Shown: positions 1-11,534 of the stretch, in pieces | How the letters are laid out: every line of letters begins with the position of its first letter | Numbering within the stretch: position 1 is the stretch's first letter | Source of the DNA: Heligmosomoides polygyrus polygyrus | Lineage: Eukaryota; Nematoda; Chromadorea; Rhabditida; Heligmosomidae | Reading direction: 5' to 3' | Assembly (NCBI GenBank): GCA_947396885.1 | Contig: OX377205.1 | Coordinates: forward strand, 54,048,676-54,112,675 | Length of the DNA: 64,000 nt | Made by a program: the position numbers and the translations under genes | The notes under the pieces: generated by a model | What the model saw: the letters and a program-made list of their open reading frames with translations, nothing else | Databases searched by the model: none | Told to the model about the DNA's origin: nothing

Positions 1-234
1 AATCACCTCTTCAGTTCGTTATTTTTTTTTCTGCCCTGTTGTTAATAAAACAGCTCTAAAGGTTGTGTTCGCTGTTACCACGGAATAATCGACTCGCGAC
101 TAAACAGCCAAGCGTAGTGAGTTGTCGAGAAATGGACGAGTTTTCCTACTCGGTGGTTCGTTGCGGGATCGCTCAGGCTCTTGTTCTCTATACCACCCAC
201 CCAACTTATGAACTGCGAACCACGTCTAGGGACG

Positions 235-300
235 TGGCACAGTATGTCGTGGGCGTAAATGCTGCAGGTAAGACATTCACACCCACGACATACTGTGTCA
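235..300. repeat. Short imperfect hairpin
   Basis: The segment 235-253 (TGGCACAGTATGTCGTGGG) is complementary to 282-300, with a loop of about 28 bases. This looks like the core of a small palindromic MITE, but I could not define its ends or a target duplication. The open frames that cross it on both strands are a by-product of the palindrome and do not look like genes. Confidence 0.55.
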
Positions 301-430
301 CATTCCGACATTTAGTTCCAGGGAGATCATATCAGCTGCGGCGTTTCTCAGCCAATATCCTACAATCATTGGGACGTGGTAGCGCAATCGGATAAAGTTT
401 CGCGTCCACACCGATTCCAGTTTCTTGATT

Positions 431-660
431 AGGAACCCGCCCGGGCTAACTAAGCGTCTCATCCCTCGGATTTCGGTGAACTGGTACTAGACTTGTTCGG
501 TACCAATTCAGGATAACGACTTGTTTATCGGCTGGTCACAGCAAGTCATTGCAGGCTAGATAAAGGATAAAGGGTGAAGGACGGCGTTACTCAGTTTCCT
601 TGACATGTGCTACGCAATCTACTTCTACTGGATGTGGAGCGATTTGAATGCGTATTTATT
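431..660. repeat. Degenerate, rearranged copy of tRNA-derived SINE family A
   Basis: The stretch 431-570 resembles the middle of the intact SINE at 2169-2465 on the plus strand. It shares the CTGGTACTAGACTTG-like segment and the 'ATCGGCTGGTCACAGCAAGTC' type segment in diverged form. From about 570 to 650 the match continues in the opposite orientation, with GGACGGCGTTACTCA followed by CTACTTCTACTGGATGTGG. It therefore looks like a broken copy with an inverted 3' part, running into a TATT-rich tail. Confidence 0.5.
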
Positions 661-1519
661 TATTTACCTATTTATTTATAACTGCACCTTGATGCTCTCA
701 TAAAACAGGGAAGCGAAGTAAGCAATGCTGCACAATACTGGTAACCTAACGAGAAAACAACAATGTAAAACGAACGTAGAATCACAATGCAATACAATTA
801 CGTTATTTTCAAGTGTTCTGCAGCATTCAGAAGTTTAAATACTCGGCCCAAAGAAATGTGATAGCGTTGACAGTAATAAATGTTTTAATTTAATAAAGCT
901 TACGGCATTATGCTGATCATGGTATAGCAGTGCAGAGGTCGGCTAGGCACTCAGCATAGCTATGGCGTGATTCCGGTTAGTTTAGAAAAATCACTTTCGA
1001 GCAGCATATAAGGAGGAAACACCTAGGAGTCAGTCTTAAATATGTTATAAATAAGTGACTAAAGAGTGAAAGCATTTGGGGTCTTAATAGTACATAAGCT
1101 CTGAATACTCGCTAACCGACCAAGGAAGGAAGTAGGTCAGAAAGGGCTTAAAACGGGCATAATGACACTTTGAACATATGAAGAAGAAACGCAAGAAAAA
1201 ACATCAATTCAGAAAAAACCATCAACTTTCGTACTATCCTACTTCTGAACAACCGTCAAGTTCAGTAAAAAAGATTGTGGAGCGGCATGATGACTCAGTT
1301 CTTGGACAGGAATTGCTTCGCAACCATTGTACCATTATTGCGCTGGGAGGTTCCACAAGACGGCATACACGTCCGCATATGATGTTTCTATCTCAGGTGT
1401 CCTGGTAACGTCACCAGAAAACAATCGCTCTTCGAGCGCAGAACCAGACTAGGGAAGGAACTCTGGGGTGTCTGCCATCCAAGCTGCTAGTGTGGAAACT
1501 GCATTCCTCACTCAGGGTG
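661..1519. other. No gene seen
   Basis: Apart from a short TATTTATT run at 655-680, I see no conserved coding sequence, repeat family or hairpin here. The open frame at 1178-1408 begins with a lysine-rich run and shows no recognisable domain. Confidence 0.5.
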
Positions 1520-1800
1520 AGTTCAAAGGCGGGTTCTGCGCTCTTCGATCGCATATGGCTGGGAAAATGCGCAAAAAACGTCTCAAAGCTGTGCAGACGT
1601 CAAAGCCCGCAAAGGTCAACTAAGCAGCTTAAGTGCAAGAACGCCGCAACGCCGAGGAACCGAACCCCCGACCTCTGTCGCATGAGATGAACCCTTTACC
1701 CACTACGCCACGACCCGCTTGGTGGGAGAGCTATAGCAGGCGTACAAGAGATCAATCGAACGTCAGCGTGCGACGCGATCTCTAAGCTAGGAGCGCGCAG
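1520..1800 (-). repeat. tRNA-like SINE family C, diverged copy
   Basis: Read on the minus strand, 1640-1715 has a pol III A-box-like stretch (GTGGCGTAGTGGGTAAAGG) followed about 35 bases later by a B-box-like GGGGGTTCGGTTC. The flanks match the inverted pair at 45.1-45.4 kb and 46.0-46.4 kb: the AAAATGCGCA(A/G)AAAACGTCT segment and the CGGGCGTACAAGA segment recur. This is a tRNA-derived repeat, not a functional tRNA, because no complete cloverleaf can be drawn. Confidence 0.55.
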
Positions 1801-1837
1801 AGAGTCAGGGTGTTGTGTGCGGTATACCTTTGTCCTT

Positions 1838-2036
1838 TTCGAATTTCGAATAGTCGAATTTCGAATAAATTCGAATTTCGAATATTCGATTATTCGAATA
1901 TTCGAGAAAGTCCAATATTCGAATTATTCGTTTATTCGAATATTCGAAATTGGCCAATATTCGAATATTCGTTTATTCGAATATTCGAAGGCTTCGAATA
2001 TCGAATATTCGAATAGTCGAATATTCGAATATTCTT
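1838..2036. repeat. TTCGAA/ATATTCG low-complexity palindromic tract
   Basis: About 200 bases are built almost entirely from TTCGAA, TATTCGAA and ATTCG units, which are self-complementary. A second tract of the same composition lies at 8536-8660. Comparable short palindromic motifs occur as subterminal repeats of hAT-like elements, but I found no element ends or target duplication here. Confidence 0.6.
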
Positions 2037-2168
2037 TATCAATCTCTTAACAAGTCAGTGGCACTCTTCTTCGAGAACCAGGGGAGTCTGACCTTATGAT
2101 AAAAAACGATGTTTGAGTTTCGCGCGTCGCTCAAAGTGCGCCGAATTGTGTGTACGTAATCTGACAGG

Positions 2169-2465
2169 GCGCGGGCGCGTGTAGCGCAGTCGGAGGAGGC
2201 GCGACTGTCGCGTGCACCCGATACCAGGTTCCTGGTTCGGATTTCCCGCCCAGGCCAACCAAGCCTTCCATCCCTCCGGGGTCGGTGAATTGGTACCAGA
2301 CTTGTCTGGGAAGGATAGAGCGCTGACTTGTTCATCGGCTGGCCACCGCAAGTCATTGTATGGCCAAACACGCATTCATGTCGCCTCCACGACATCCCGT
2401 AGAAGTAGAATGCGCTGGCGCATCCCAGAAGGGATTGAGTAACGCCGTCCTTTATCCTTTTATCC
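2169..2465 (+). mobile_element. tRNA-derived SINE, family A, intact copy with 12-bp target duplication
   Basis: The 5' end holds an A-box-like TGTAGCGCAGTCGGAGG and, about 50 bases later, a B-box-like GGTTCGGATTT, as expected of a tRNA-headed SINE transcribed by RNA polymerase III. The body ends in a CTTTATCCTTTTATCC tail. The element is flanked by a perfect 12-bp direct repeat, TAATCTGACAGG, at 2157-2168 and 2466-2477, which is the mark of LINE-assisted insertion. Related copies lie at 16984-17283, 24725-24985 and in degraded form at 431-660 and 18740-18860. The partner LINE is unknown; the RTE element at 3.4-6.8 kb is a candidate, but no shared 3' tail is obvious. Confidence 0.85.
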
Positions 2466-2499
2466 TAATCTGACAGGAGAAATCAATGAACTTCCCGTG

Positions 2500-2680
2500 G
2501 AGATTTCCAAAATGACCTATTGCTTGTTATAAAGGTGTGTCTAAGAAGCAACGTAGTGGTCTTCAAATGTCCTGCGGGCATCTGGGTAGGTAAAAATTAC
2601 AAAAAACTGTAGCACTTCAGTGCTGGCTGATAAGGCGAAAGTGACGCCTTGAATGGCCTTGAAATACTCAGAAATTAACA
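2500..2680 (+). repeat. Fragment related to the arms of the 22.7-24.6 kb foldback
   Basis: This stretch matches the outer part of the foldback arms at 22740-22930 and 24470-24640. Shared segments include TGGTCTTCAAATGTCCTGCG, then a CTCTGGGTAGGT-like block, a CACTTCAGTGC block and GACGCCT..AATG. Spacing is kept and the order is the same, so it is a single, diverged arm fragment without its inverted partner. Confidence 0.55.
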
Positions 2681-3379
2681 TGCAGATGCTTTAGAGCTTT
2701 AATTGTAGTTAGATGTTAGAAATCTGACGATTTATTAGATCAAATGAATCATTCACTGCAGTCGGGGCGTGGATAGCGGGGAGAGGTCCATGTTCGAATC
2801 TAGGCGAGTTGTTTACGGATTGCTGTGCGTTTTGGTAAATGTAGAACATATTCTCATTTTAACCATATTTACGAACATGATCGAAATGTGTTGCTTCAGT
2901 CCATCTCTGGGATGTGCTGATCAGTCTTCGGGTTCCTATAGAGAACGTTTCTCCTGTAAATTTTACTAATTTTAGCATCTCTTATAAAATGCATCATTTT
3001 TGACTCACTCCGTAGTATTGTACTCCGTAGTATTCGTAGCATTTGCATATAACACCAAATACAGTACTAACCACTAAATTAATTAGTCACCTTCTTCACT
3101 GACGAGCCTCGGGGTGACTAATTATAAACATGTTTTGTATGAAGGCAGAGGCGAAACAAGACATGTTTAGTGTTGTTGTTGCCATTGTTTTAGTTATTAC
3201 TTGTTTTAGTTGTTGCTTGTTTTCCACTTGTGTTTGTTATAGTACAGTGTGATTTAGAGTTCATGTATACCCCAGGTTATTTCTAATTCTACTTCGTTGT
3301 TTAGACATTGAATTTAAAACTGTTTGAGTATTAAAATTTACATATATGAATAACTTATTCTATTGATCTTCTTGCAGCC
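2681..3379. other. No gene seen
   Basis: AT-rich sequence with TGTTTTAGTTGTTGC-like short repeats around 3170-3240. No conserved coding segment or element end was recognised. Confidence 0.45.
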
Positions 3380-3382
3380 TAT

Positions 3383-3407
3383 TCTTCCTCGGCCACTCTC
3401 CCACATG
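3383..3407 (+). repeat. RTE 3'-end remnant directly upstream of a longer RTE copy
   Basis: ATTCTTCCTCGGCCACTCTC occurs here and again at the 3' end of the RTE element (about 6758-6780), each followed by CC and a purine or G then CA. The simplest reading is that the 3' tip of one RTE copy abuts the 5' end of the next, in head-to-tail arrangement. Confidence 0.6.
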
Positions 3408-6400
3408 GTTCAGCGCCTCATCGTGGCGTGGGGGTGGCAATGGGTGTCGAACTGCGATGTACAGCGGAGGTTTTCAATCTCCGGCAGGGTCTCCCAGGCT
3501 GAGAAGGAGTTCGACAATTCTTCGGAAGCCTAGCGAAGTCTGAATCACAGCACGCCCCGAAGGCACGAAAGGGGCACCCCGAAGGCAAGAAAGGGGTGAT
3601 ACGAGCTCCGCCCGGGGCGAGAAGGGAGGTAGACACCACAAACGGTTATTGGTTGTGTGGTGTCACCTCATGTGAAGTCCGGCACGCCATGCCCTGCAGA
3701 AATTGCAAAAATGGCAACGGTTCCAGCGTCAGGCCCAGGTTGACAGGCCGGCTGATGGAGAAACCTGTCACAAACCATGATCAAAAGTCGCAATGGAATC
3801 AGTATAAAGGCTAGGACGTCACCCGGAAGTGACGCGCAGAACCCCCGCCCGAGTTCTGCGGTCAGTATGCGAGGGCTACCGAGGGCAGAACGACCTCGGC
3901 CAAAGAAGCTAGTTCGAGTGGGGACTCTGAATGTGGGAACGCTGAGCGGAAGATCCAGAGAGGTGGCCGACTTGATGAAGCGCAGAAAGATAGAAGTCCT
4001 GTGTCTGCAGGAAACGAGATGGAAAGGAGCGAAGGCCAAGGAGATTGGAGAAGGGGTCAAGCTGTTCTACAACGGAGAGGATACGAAGAGGAACGGTGTC
4101 GGAATAGCTGTCGCAGAGTCCCTCAGGGATTCGGTAGCTGCTGTCCAAAGGATAAACGACCGCATCATGTCTGTCACTGCGGCTCGACACGAAGGAGGGT
4201 TACTGGACTGTCATGTCCGTCTACGCCCCTCAGACCGGATGCCCCGAGCACGAGAAAGATGATTTCTACTTCACGCTCGAGGAGGCCATAAGGTCCGTAC
4301 CAGAAGGCGATTACCTGTCCATAGCAGGGGACATGAATGGCCACGTAGGGAGTGGCAGAAGAGGAGTAGAAAGGGTTCATGGAGGTAAAGGGGTCGGCTT
4401 GATGAACCCAGATGGAGAAAGAATACTCGAGCTGGCTATTTCCCACGACCTGGTGGTCTGTAGCACCTTCTTCGCGAAGAGGGAGAGCCAGAAGGTGACC
4501 TATGCTAGCGGAGGAAGAAAGACGGAAGTCGACCACATCCTAGTGCGAAGACCTGCCTTGAAAACTGTCTGGGATGTGAAGGTCCTTCCGGCTGAAGATG
4601 TAGCACCACAGCACAGGCCATTGGTAGCTGACCTGGCCATACCTCTACCCAGCAAACCCAAGGTAAGAACAGAACCCAGAATCCGATGGTGGAAACTGCG
4701 GGGTTCAGAGCGCAACGAGCTACGAAGGAGGGTGCTCGATGCAGGTCTTCCGGATCCAACTGGTCCCGTGAACGAGACCTGGAGGAGGGTGACCCAAACG
4801 ATTCTACGATGTGCCAAGGAAACCCTCGGTGAAACAAAGGGAGGGATCAGAGGAGATAAGGCTGCATGGTTCTGGAATGAAGAGGTGCAGGCTGCGGTGA
4901 GGAAAAAGAAGGAGGCCTATAAGCAGTGGCAAACGACAAGCGCACCCGAGCATCTTACAGTCTATAGGAAGATGAAGAGCCTGGCAAAAGCAGCTGTAGC
5001 GAAAGCGAAGAGAGCGGAGATGGATGCCCTATATGAGAAGCTAGACGGGCCACAGGGAGAGAAGTTTGCTATCCGGCTGGCTAAGGCGCGGCATAGAGCT
5101 TGCGCCGACATTCGAGTGGTCAAGACAGTGAGGGGTGCTGACGGCAGGATACTACGGAGGCCAGTCGAGGTCAGAAACAGATGGGAGGAGTACTTCAAGG
5201 AGCTCCTGAATGAAGAATTGCCTCGTCGCGAAGTTCAAGAAGAACAACCAACGGAAGGACCCATCCCATCCTGGACGCGGGAAGAGGTTCGCAACGCCAT
5301 AGGAAAGATGAAGCTCGGGAAGGCAGCTGGACCTGATGGGGTGCCAGTAGAGGCTTGGAAGGTGCTGGGGGACTGTGGAGTCAATTGGCTGACACAGTTC
5401 TTCAACAGAGTCATGATAGACAGTAAGATGCCGGATGACTGGAGGGACAGCATCATAGTCCCCATCTTCAAACAGAAAGGGGACGCGGCCGAGTGCTCCA
5501 ACTACCGAGGGATCAAACTGATCTCGCACACGATGAAGATCTACGAACGTCTGGTCGACTCGAGGCTGAGGGAGATGGTGACAATCTCCCAGGAGCAGTG
5601 GGGCTTCATGCCTGAGAGGTCCACCACAGACGCCATCTTCATCGCTCGCCAGGTAATGGAGAAATATCGGGAGAAACGAAAGCCCTGCTACATGGCCTTT
5701 CTGGACTTGGAGAAAGCCTACGACAGGCTACCCCGCGCCGTGCTCTGGAAATCGCTCCGAGGTAGAGGTGTCCCGGAACGTCTGATCACAATCGTAAAGG
5801 ACGTGTACGAAGGCTCGAAAGCGGCGGTACGAACCCCACACGGAATGACAAAGAAGATGGACATCACAGTGGGTGTACATCAAGGGTCGGCTCTGAGTCC
5901 GTTCCTCTTCGTGCTGACGCTTGACTGCATAGTGAAACGCCTGGAGGAAGGCCCTCTCAGGACCATCCTCTACGCGGACGATATCGCTCTAGTAGCCGAC
6001 AGCCGGGAGGAGCTGGAGGAGAAGGTGAGGCTGTGGCAAGTAGCCCTCGCGGATAACGGCCTGCGGCTGAACGTGAAGAAGACCAAGTTTATCAGCTCTG
6101 AGCAGTGCACTAGACCGATCCTAGACTGCCAAGGGGAGGCGATCGAGAAGGTGGAAGAATTCCGCTACCTCGGAAGTGACCTATCCGAGGAAGGAAGTGT
6201 GGACCAGGCGGTCAGGGGACGGATAAACGCAGCCTGGCTCAAATGGAGGGAGTCCACAGGAATCCTCTGCGACCGTAGGTGCTCCAGGACACTCAAAGGA
6301 AAGCTCTATAGAACAGTGGTGAGGCCTGCCCTCCTCTACGGCAGTGAGTGCTGGGCCCTAGGTAAAGCGCAGGAGCGGCAATTGCACGCGGCGGAAATGA

Positions 6401-6790
6401 GGATGCTCAGGTGGGCTTGTGGATGGACCCGTCGGGACAGGGTGCGAAACGAGGATGTTAGGGCAGTGATGAAGACAGCTCCGATCCAGCTGAAGATGAG
6501 GGAGCAGCGCCTGAGGTGGTATGGACATGTCCTCAGAAGACCAGAGGATCACCCCATAAGGTTGGCCCTAGATTTCGAGGCACCCGGAAAGCGTCCGAGA
6601 GGAGCCCCAAGGAAAAGGTGGAAGGACGTCATCAAGAAAGATCTCGCTGAAGTCGGCGCCATGCCAGACGACGCCTTTGATAGGATGAGGTGGCGACGGA
6701 TCATAAGAACAGCGGACCCTGCGACTGCGCGGGACTAAACGCTCGGGAGAAGAAGAAGAGATTCTTCCTCGGCCACTCTCCCGCACTGAC
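3408..6790 (+). mobile_element. RTE-clade non-LTR retrotransposon, nearly full length
   Basis: One long coding region (3777-6738) for an APE-type endonuclease and reverse transcriptase is preceded by about 370 bases of GC-rich leader and followed by a very short 3' region that ends in GAAGAAGAAGAGATTCTTCC, the brief 3' UTR typical of the RTE clade. No gag-like first ORF and no poly(A) tail are seen, also as expected for RTE. A run of 12 G residues follows at about 6798. I could not identify a target-site duplication. Confidence 0.8.
3777..6738 (+). pseudogene. RTE endonuclease/reverse transcriptase, one frameshift
   Basis: The protein would nick target DNA and copy the element RNA at the break. 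The first frame (3777-4180) carries the start of an APE-like endonuclease (TLNVGTLSGR; LCLQETRW). Just after DRIMSV, at about 4170-4190, a small insertion shifts the frame by one; the rest runs unbroken to 6738 in a frame that opens near 4185-4213. There the endonuclease continues with GDMNGHVG, DHILVRR and QHRPLVADL. The reverse transcriptase follows with its A motif FLDLEKAYD (about residue 496 of the 841-residue frame), B motif GVHQGSALSPF and C motif YADDIALVAD (about residue 586). The C-terminus has the WYGHVLRR...GKRPRGAPRKRW block common to RTE proteins. All catalytic motifs look intact, so the copy is young, but the frameshift probably kills it unless it is a sequencing error. Confidence 0.85.
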
Positions 6791-6810
6791 AGGGGGTGGG
6801 GGGGGGGGGC

Positions 6811-8535
6811 TTTGCAAACGTAGGTACTTGTATTAATCCCCATGACTTCGTAATTAGATAATAAAATTTAGTGCAAATGTTGTCCTGAGGGTTGACTGAG
6901 GTTCTGATCACGAAGCTGGCAAACGCGTTCGGTGTTACCGTCGACCACAATAGGCGACGGTGAGTACGTGCGAGAAAAGGTGCAGAATAACCGGCCGCGT
7001 TGTACTATTGTGACTCCAAAAGTTCGCCTGTACTGTTATTTTGGATGCTGAGCACAAATATGGTATCCAATTTCGACAATTTGGCCGCTTACGATATTTC
7101 GTAGTGTGTGTGTTCGCGAGTAAGGATGGAGTTGTCATGACCACTGATTTCGTCCTTTCCTCGCCTTAGGAAATTATTTAGGCTGCTGCCACGAATCTGT
7201 CATTTCTTTTTCTAAATTATCCATTTTTCGTGCACTACTTTCCATCTCAAAGTCGAAGGCTGGAAAGCAAGTCTGATCAAATATGTAGGTGAAGAAAGCG
7301 ATTCTATGTACTCAAACTGATAAACTTGATCACTCATGAAAATGTGGAATCACGCGATCACGCGAAAACGTTTACTAGATTTGCGATCAGCACCTCAATT
7401 AGCCCTCTAGACGACGTTTGGTTGAAACCTGCTTTCGATCTCCGGAGTTGTGGGAGTACAAGTCCCTAAACCTTCGATTAGCAGAGAATGGTGGGGAGGC
7501 GATGGGCAGCAGAGGTGTGGGTTAAATTTTTTCGGTAAATTTTTAACGACCACTTTTTAACGAAAAATTTTTGCGTTAAAAAGGTAAATTCGGTAAATTC
7601 GTTAAATAAAATGTCCCTTAGCTGCATTCAGTTTTAAACCATTGGGGTGCCTCTCGGACAACCCCCCAAAGTGCTCAATAGGTCACTTATAAGATTCCCA
7701 CGGGAGGTTCATTGACCTCCCTTGTGAGTTGACGCGAAGTAAGCGCTGCAATCGCGGCCCTCCGCTGCGCACCTGCTTCCTTGTAAACGGCCGTCGAGCG
7801 TGCTTTGGCCATACACGTGAATCGCAAGTGATTAGGATTATGCCTGTGCACAGATATTTTTACCTTCAGTATACTACGGGAGAACCTTCGTTTTGTATTT
7901 CTACCCCTGTTACAACAAGGGAACGATTAGAGCCGAAGGGGATGCGGTAGGGAGGTAGAACTTTCAGGGGCCTAAAAAGCTCCTGCTTTCTGCCAGTAAA
8001 GACGTTGAAGAAGAGAGGAAGAGCAATGGCTATGGAGTACAAGAGCCAGTCATACTCCGTTTCCTATGAAAGTGAGGCATCCCCATTTTCGCTCTAACAC
8101 TGTCCAAGTCGTAGTGTCTTGTCAGATTAGATTCCAACGCAGGTCCGTTTCTCTTCAACGGAGCTAGAACACAAACTGAATGCCATTCATGAGACTACAG
8201 TGCGCCCTTTCTGCACCAGATCGCCTTTGTGTCATTTCTCCGCCCATGATAATCATTCTTTTACCACCTGGAAGCTTCGCTATAACATAAGGAAAGATAG
8301 CAACCTATAGAGAAAGACCTATAACAATCTAGCTCTGCCTACCCAAGGTGTTTCTCTCTTCTCGGTGCACGAATTCTTAGGAAAGCAAAGCGTGCTTCTT
8401 TGCCATTATAACGCTGTTATTGTCCTTTGGTCTCATAAAGGAAATGGATGGAGCAGCCATCCATTTCCTTCACAGTGGGTAATAAAAAATAATTAAATGT
8501 CAACCACTGGGTGATGACAGTAAATAATAGTGTTC
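6811..8535. other. No gene seen; AT-rich partial palindrome at 7530-7620
   Basis: At 7530-7620 there is an interrupted inverted arrangement of GGTAAATTT / AAATTTTT / GTTAAA units, preceded by CAGAGGTGTGGG, which could be an end of a hAT-like element; no partner end was found. The rest shows no coding signal that I recognise. Confidence 0.4.
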
Positions 8536-8660
8536 ATTTGATTATTCGAATATTCGACAATTCGAAATTCGATTATTCGAATTCGAAATTCGTAATTTTG
8601 AAAATCGAATATTATTCGATCATTCGAAATTCGAAATTTTGAAAATCGAAAAAAAAAGCA
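8536..8660. repeat. Second TTCGAA-rich palindromic tract
   Basis: Composition and motifs (ATTCGAA, TTCGAAATTCG, GAAAATCGAA) match the tract at 1838-2036. The two lie about 6.5 kb apart, with the RTE element between them. Whether they are the two ends of one degraded element cannot be shown by eye. Confidence 0.5.
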
Positions 8661-10933
8661 TTAGAACGTTGTCTAGTTTTATAACTCAAACTCAATTTCT
8701 GAACCAGAGCATGTTTTCCCGCAGCTCCTGCGACAGCAGAAAGGGATATCAACAACTCAAACCTAGCGTCTGCGGCAGGTCATGGGGCACAGCTCACACA
8801 ACCGCAGCGGAGCTCATCGCGCACGCGGCAGTCGTCGCTGAGGGCGCGGTGACCATTCGTACATAAAGACCGCCCCTCGGTTCGGTCGATCGATCAGGTC
8901 AAACCTGGTCAAACGTATCGATCGATACGTCGCCGCCGCCGAAGCTTCTAGAAGCCGGTAGAGACGCAGAGGGTGCGTGCCTCTGTCGTCTCTGACCGGC
9001 TTGGTCGCTAGTCCTGCCACCACCGCTCCCGCTGAGCGGTGGTCGTCCCCGGCCGCTCCCGCTGAGCGACCGGGCTTCGTCGTCGCCGTCGCCCGTCGCT
9101 TCCGAGGGCAAGTCCCATCCGTCGATTGGATTCTGACTTCGTCGCCGTCGAATTACATCTTCCTGGTCGCTATTGTCGTCAAGTGTCATCATCGTCGGTA
9201 GCCGCCAGCCGTCCTCAGTGAGCCAAGGATCCGTCGCCGCCGTCGTTCCACAGGTAACGCTGGGCCTCCGTCTGGCGTCGTCGGTCCTGACTTGCCGCAG
9301 GCCACAGGACCTGGGCCAGGTAAGCCCACGTGTCGCGGTCCTGATTCCCTCAGTAGGTTGGGTGCAGCCTGGCCCGTAACGCGTAGTCTAGGTCGTCTTC
9401 ATATTTTGTTAATGTTATGTCGGTCGTTACTAAATATTTAGCCAATATAAATTCATAATTCAAAAGGTCTAATATCTAAACTCGTGAGGTGGTCTGCGAA
9501 GTTATCAGGGTCAAGTCGAAGGTCATATCAGCGTCGCAAATGGAGGGATCGCCAAGGGTCGGGGGACGCTTCGACCAACGGGGATTCCTCCGGAGGAAGT
9601 CGACATACAAAGAGACGCTATCATGTGGGAATATAAGGCCGCATTTAAAAAGGGCACGCGGCAATCAAGATCCGCTAAGGGCCTTTCGGGTAGGAATAAC
9701 CGCGTGTCAGCGCAAGCCCACTGGTCGCGAGCCGCGGATCCAACATGCCATAACTCGCGACGTAGAGGGGACCTTGGCCTCCACCGATGTACGGGCGGAG
9801 GTCCTCCCTGCGGCACGACAACTGCGGTCGCGGGGGGGGGGGGGGGCGAGATGCCCGGAGACCGTGGAGCCTATTGCTCTGTGAAGGTGCTCTTCGTACT
9901 CAACAACCTTTGGTCTGCTATTCATTGATGCTCCTACCTAGACTTAGCGTTGTGTAAAAATCACAGTGTTGTCTAGTTTCTTTGAGCTTCAGATAAGATT
10001 TCATGTGCAACAAAAAGTTGCAAACTGTGCCTTCGCGATGAGCCGTTATTTATTAGTCAGCAGATGATTCATATCTGTCATTATGCGAGCACGACATTTC
10101 TCTTTCTTTGTGTATTGAGGTTTCATCTAGTCGACAATAGAGCCTCTACCCCCCTCCCCCTTGCATAGTGCTGAAACTCGAAACAGAGGTCCCCATAGAG
10201 CATCGGAGGAAAAATCAAGGGCGGCACGACCCGTTCCCTTCGACGGTCCCGCAACGCAGACCACCGTGCGCAGCGGGACAGCCGAAATTGATTATTGAGG
10301 GGCGGGCAGCGCCGCTCTAGGCACGGATTGCGCCGCGACGTCCCACATGCTCGGCTCTCCATTACGTCGACTGTTATATGCTACGAAGTCTTTTAGGCCT
10401 ATGTTATACTTGGTGCAACCCTGTGGGGGGAGGGGGGGGCAGCGCAGCCCATTATGAATTGTTAACGTTAGCTACGGATCTGTACATACAACATGCAATG
10501 CAATATATCAATACCTTGTCTTACCTGGTACCCTCCCTTGGAAATTCCTGAAATATAAAAGGGTTTCATTACGGGACTACGGTCCGGCTATGAAGAGACC
10601 GCAGCGTCGTTGCCGGAGATAGCCTGCGCGGGAGCACGGTTGTGATCTAAAACTATTTGCTTTGGAAAGAAATAGCAAGACGCTGTCCACTAAATGAATA
10701 AGGTAATAAGGTTGTCTTAACGAGTTTTTGCGGTCTTATGGTACTGTAATTATTCCAAGGTTCTGTCCAGTTTACTGTGTTTCCATTACTTCCTTTCCCC
10801 GTTTAGGAAAGGAAATTAGAAAGCCGGTATTTGGTATTGGAAGGGCAGCATTTTATAAGGTAAGCATATTTATACATATTTATATGTTACCGTGCATGTT
10901 GCATTACCTTAATAATTGAAATGGACTGTCCCC
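8661..10933. other. GC-rich stretch without an assigned gene
   Basis: Two neighbouring hairpins occur at about 9020-9075: CCACCGCTC...GAGCGGTGG, then a related GGCCGCTC...GAGCGACC; both loops contain CCGCT. At 9836-9863 a run of 15 G is followed by GCGAGATGCCCGGAGACC, which is the complement of the terminal sequence of the 9-bp-duplication elements at 13273-13481 and 15556-16742, so one end of such an element probably lies here. The opposite end was not found. Splice-like CAG/GTAAGC motifs at 9260-9320 are not supported by a conserved protein. Confidence 0.4.
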
Positions 10934-11056
10934 ACCCCGACAGGGATTATACTTCGGCGACGCTGTTGTCGGCGACGTAGGTGACAGTGTTGAGCGGGCG
11001 CCAGGCACTGCGTGCCCGCTTAACACGTCACCGATGACAGCGTCGCCGAAGTATAA
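10934..11056. mobile_element. Palindromic MITE
   Basis: TTATACTTCGGCGACGCTGT at the left end is exactly complementary to ACAGCGTCGCCGAAGTATAA at the right end. Most of the interior also pairs in diverged form (GGCGACGTAGGTGACAG against GTGTTAAGCGGGCACGC and neighbouring segments), so the whole unit of about 120 bases can fold into one hairpin. It has no coding capacity and would depend on a transposase made elsewhere. The target duplication is not clear beyond a possible TA. Confidence 0.75.
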
Positions 11057-11503
11057 CATAGGCCTTTCGGCGCAGTGTCAAAGCAACATGAGAATACAGT
11101 AGGGGAACGTATCCCGGGGAGGGGCCAGGCCCCCATGAGGACTGGCTCATTTTGGCATCGAATTACGACGACACTGACATTGAGTCTGACCCAGGCCTGT
11201 GGCCATGTGGTGCTCGCGTGCTGCTCTTTTCGCTCGCAACAAAGTCAGGTACTCGGGCGGCACCATTGACCGCATGCATGCAGGTGTCAGAAACACGATT
11301 CCGCATGCATCGCGTCTGCGGGCTGGTATCTGCCCGCACGGCGGGCTTCCGTACCTACAGCCCGGGTCGACCTCTCACTTTCACTTTCCCGCACCTTATC
11401 CGGGTTTCTTTCATTGTTGCTTTCTCACTTCTTCTTCTTCTTTTAATCGGCCTATGCAAGTATACGCAATTTCGTTTCTTCCTTCCACTTTACGGTACAT
11501 ATT

Positions 11504-11518
11504 GGGTTGTTCTTCAGG
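11504..11518 (+). promoter_or_regulatory. Probable spliced-leader or cis splice acceptor for fkb-2
   Basis: GGGTTGTTCTTCAG ends at 11517, 17 bases before the fkb-2 ATG at 11535. A polypyrimidine TTCAG this close to a start codon is the usual place of spliced-leader trans-splicing in nematodes; an upstream non-coding exon joined in cis is the alternative. No donor was identified upstream. Confidence 0.55.
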
Positions 11519-11534
11519 GAACGGGACAGCTGTG

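Noticed and set aside
3909..4817. Minus-strand frames over the RTE region
   Set aside because: They are antisense to conserved endonuclease/reverse transcriptase motifs.
9240..9320. Short exons at CAG|GTAAGC-like sites
   Set aside because: No conserved peptide or compatible partner exon could be found; the motifs are common in GC-rich sequence.
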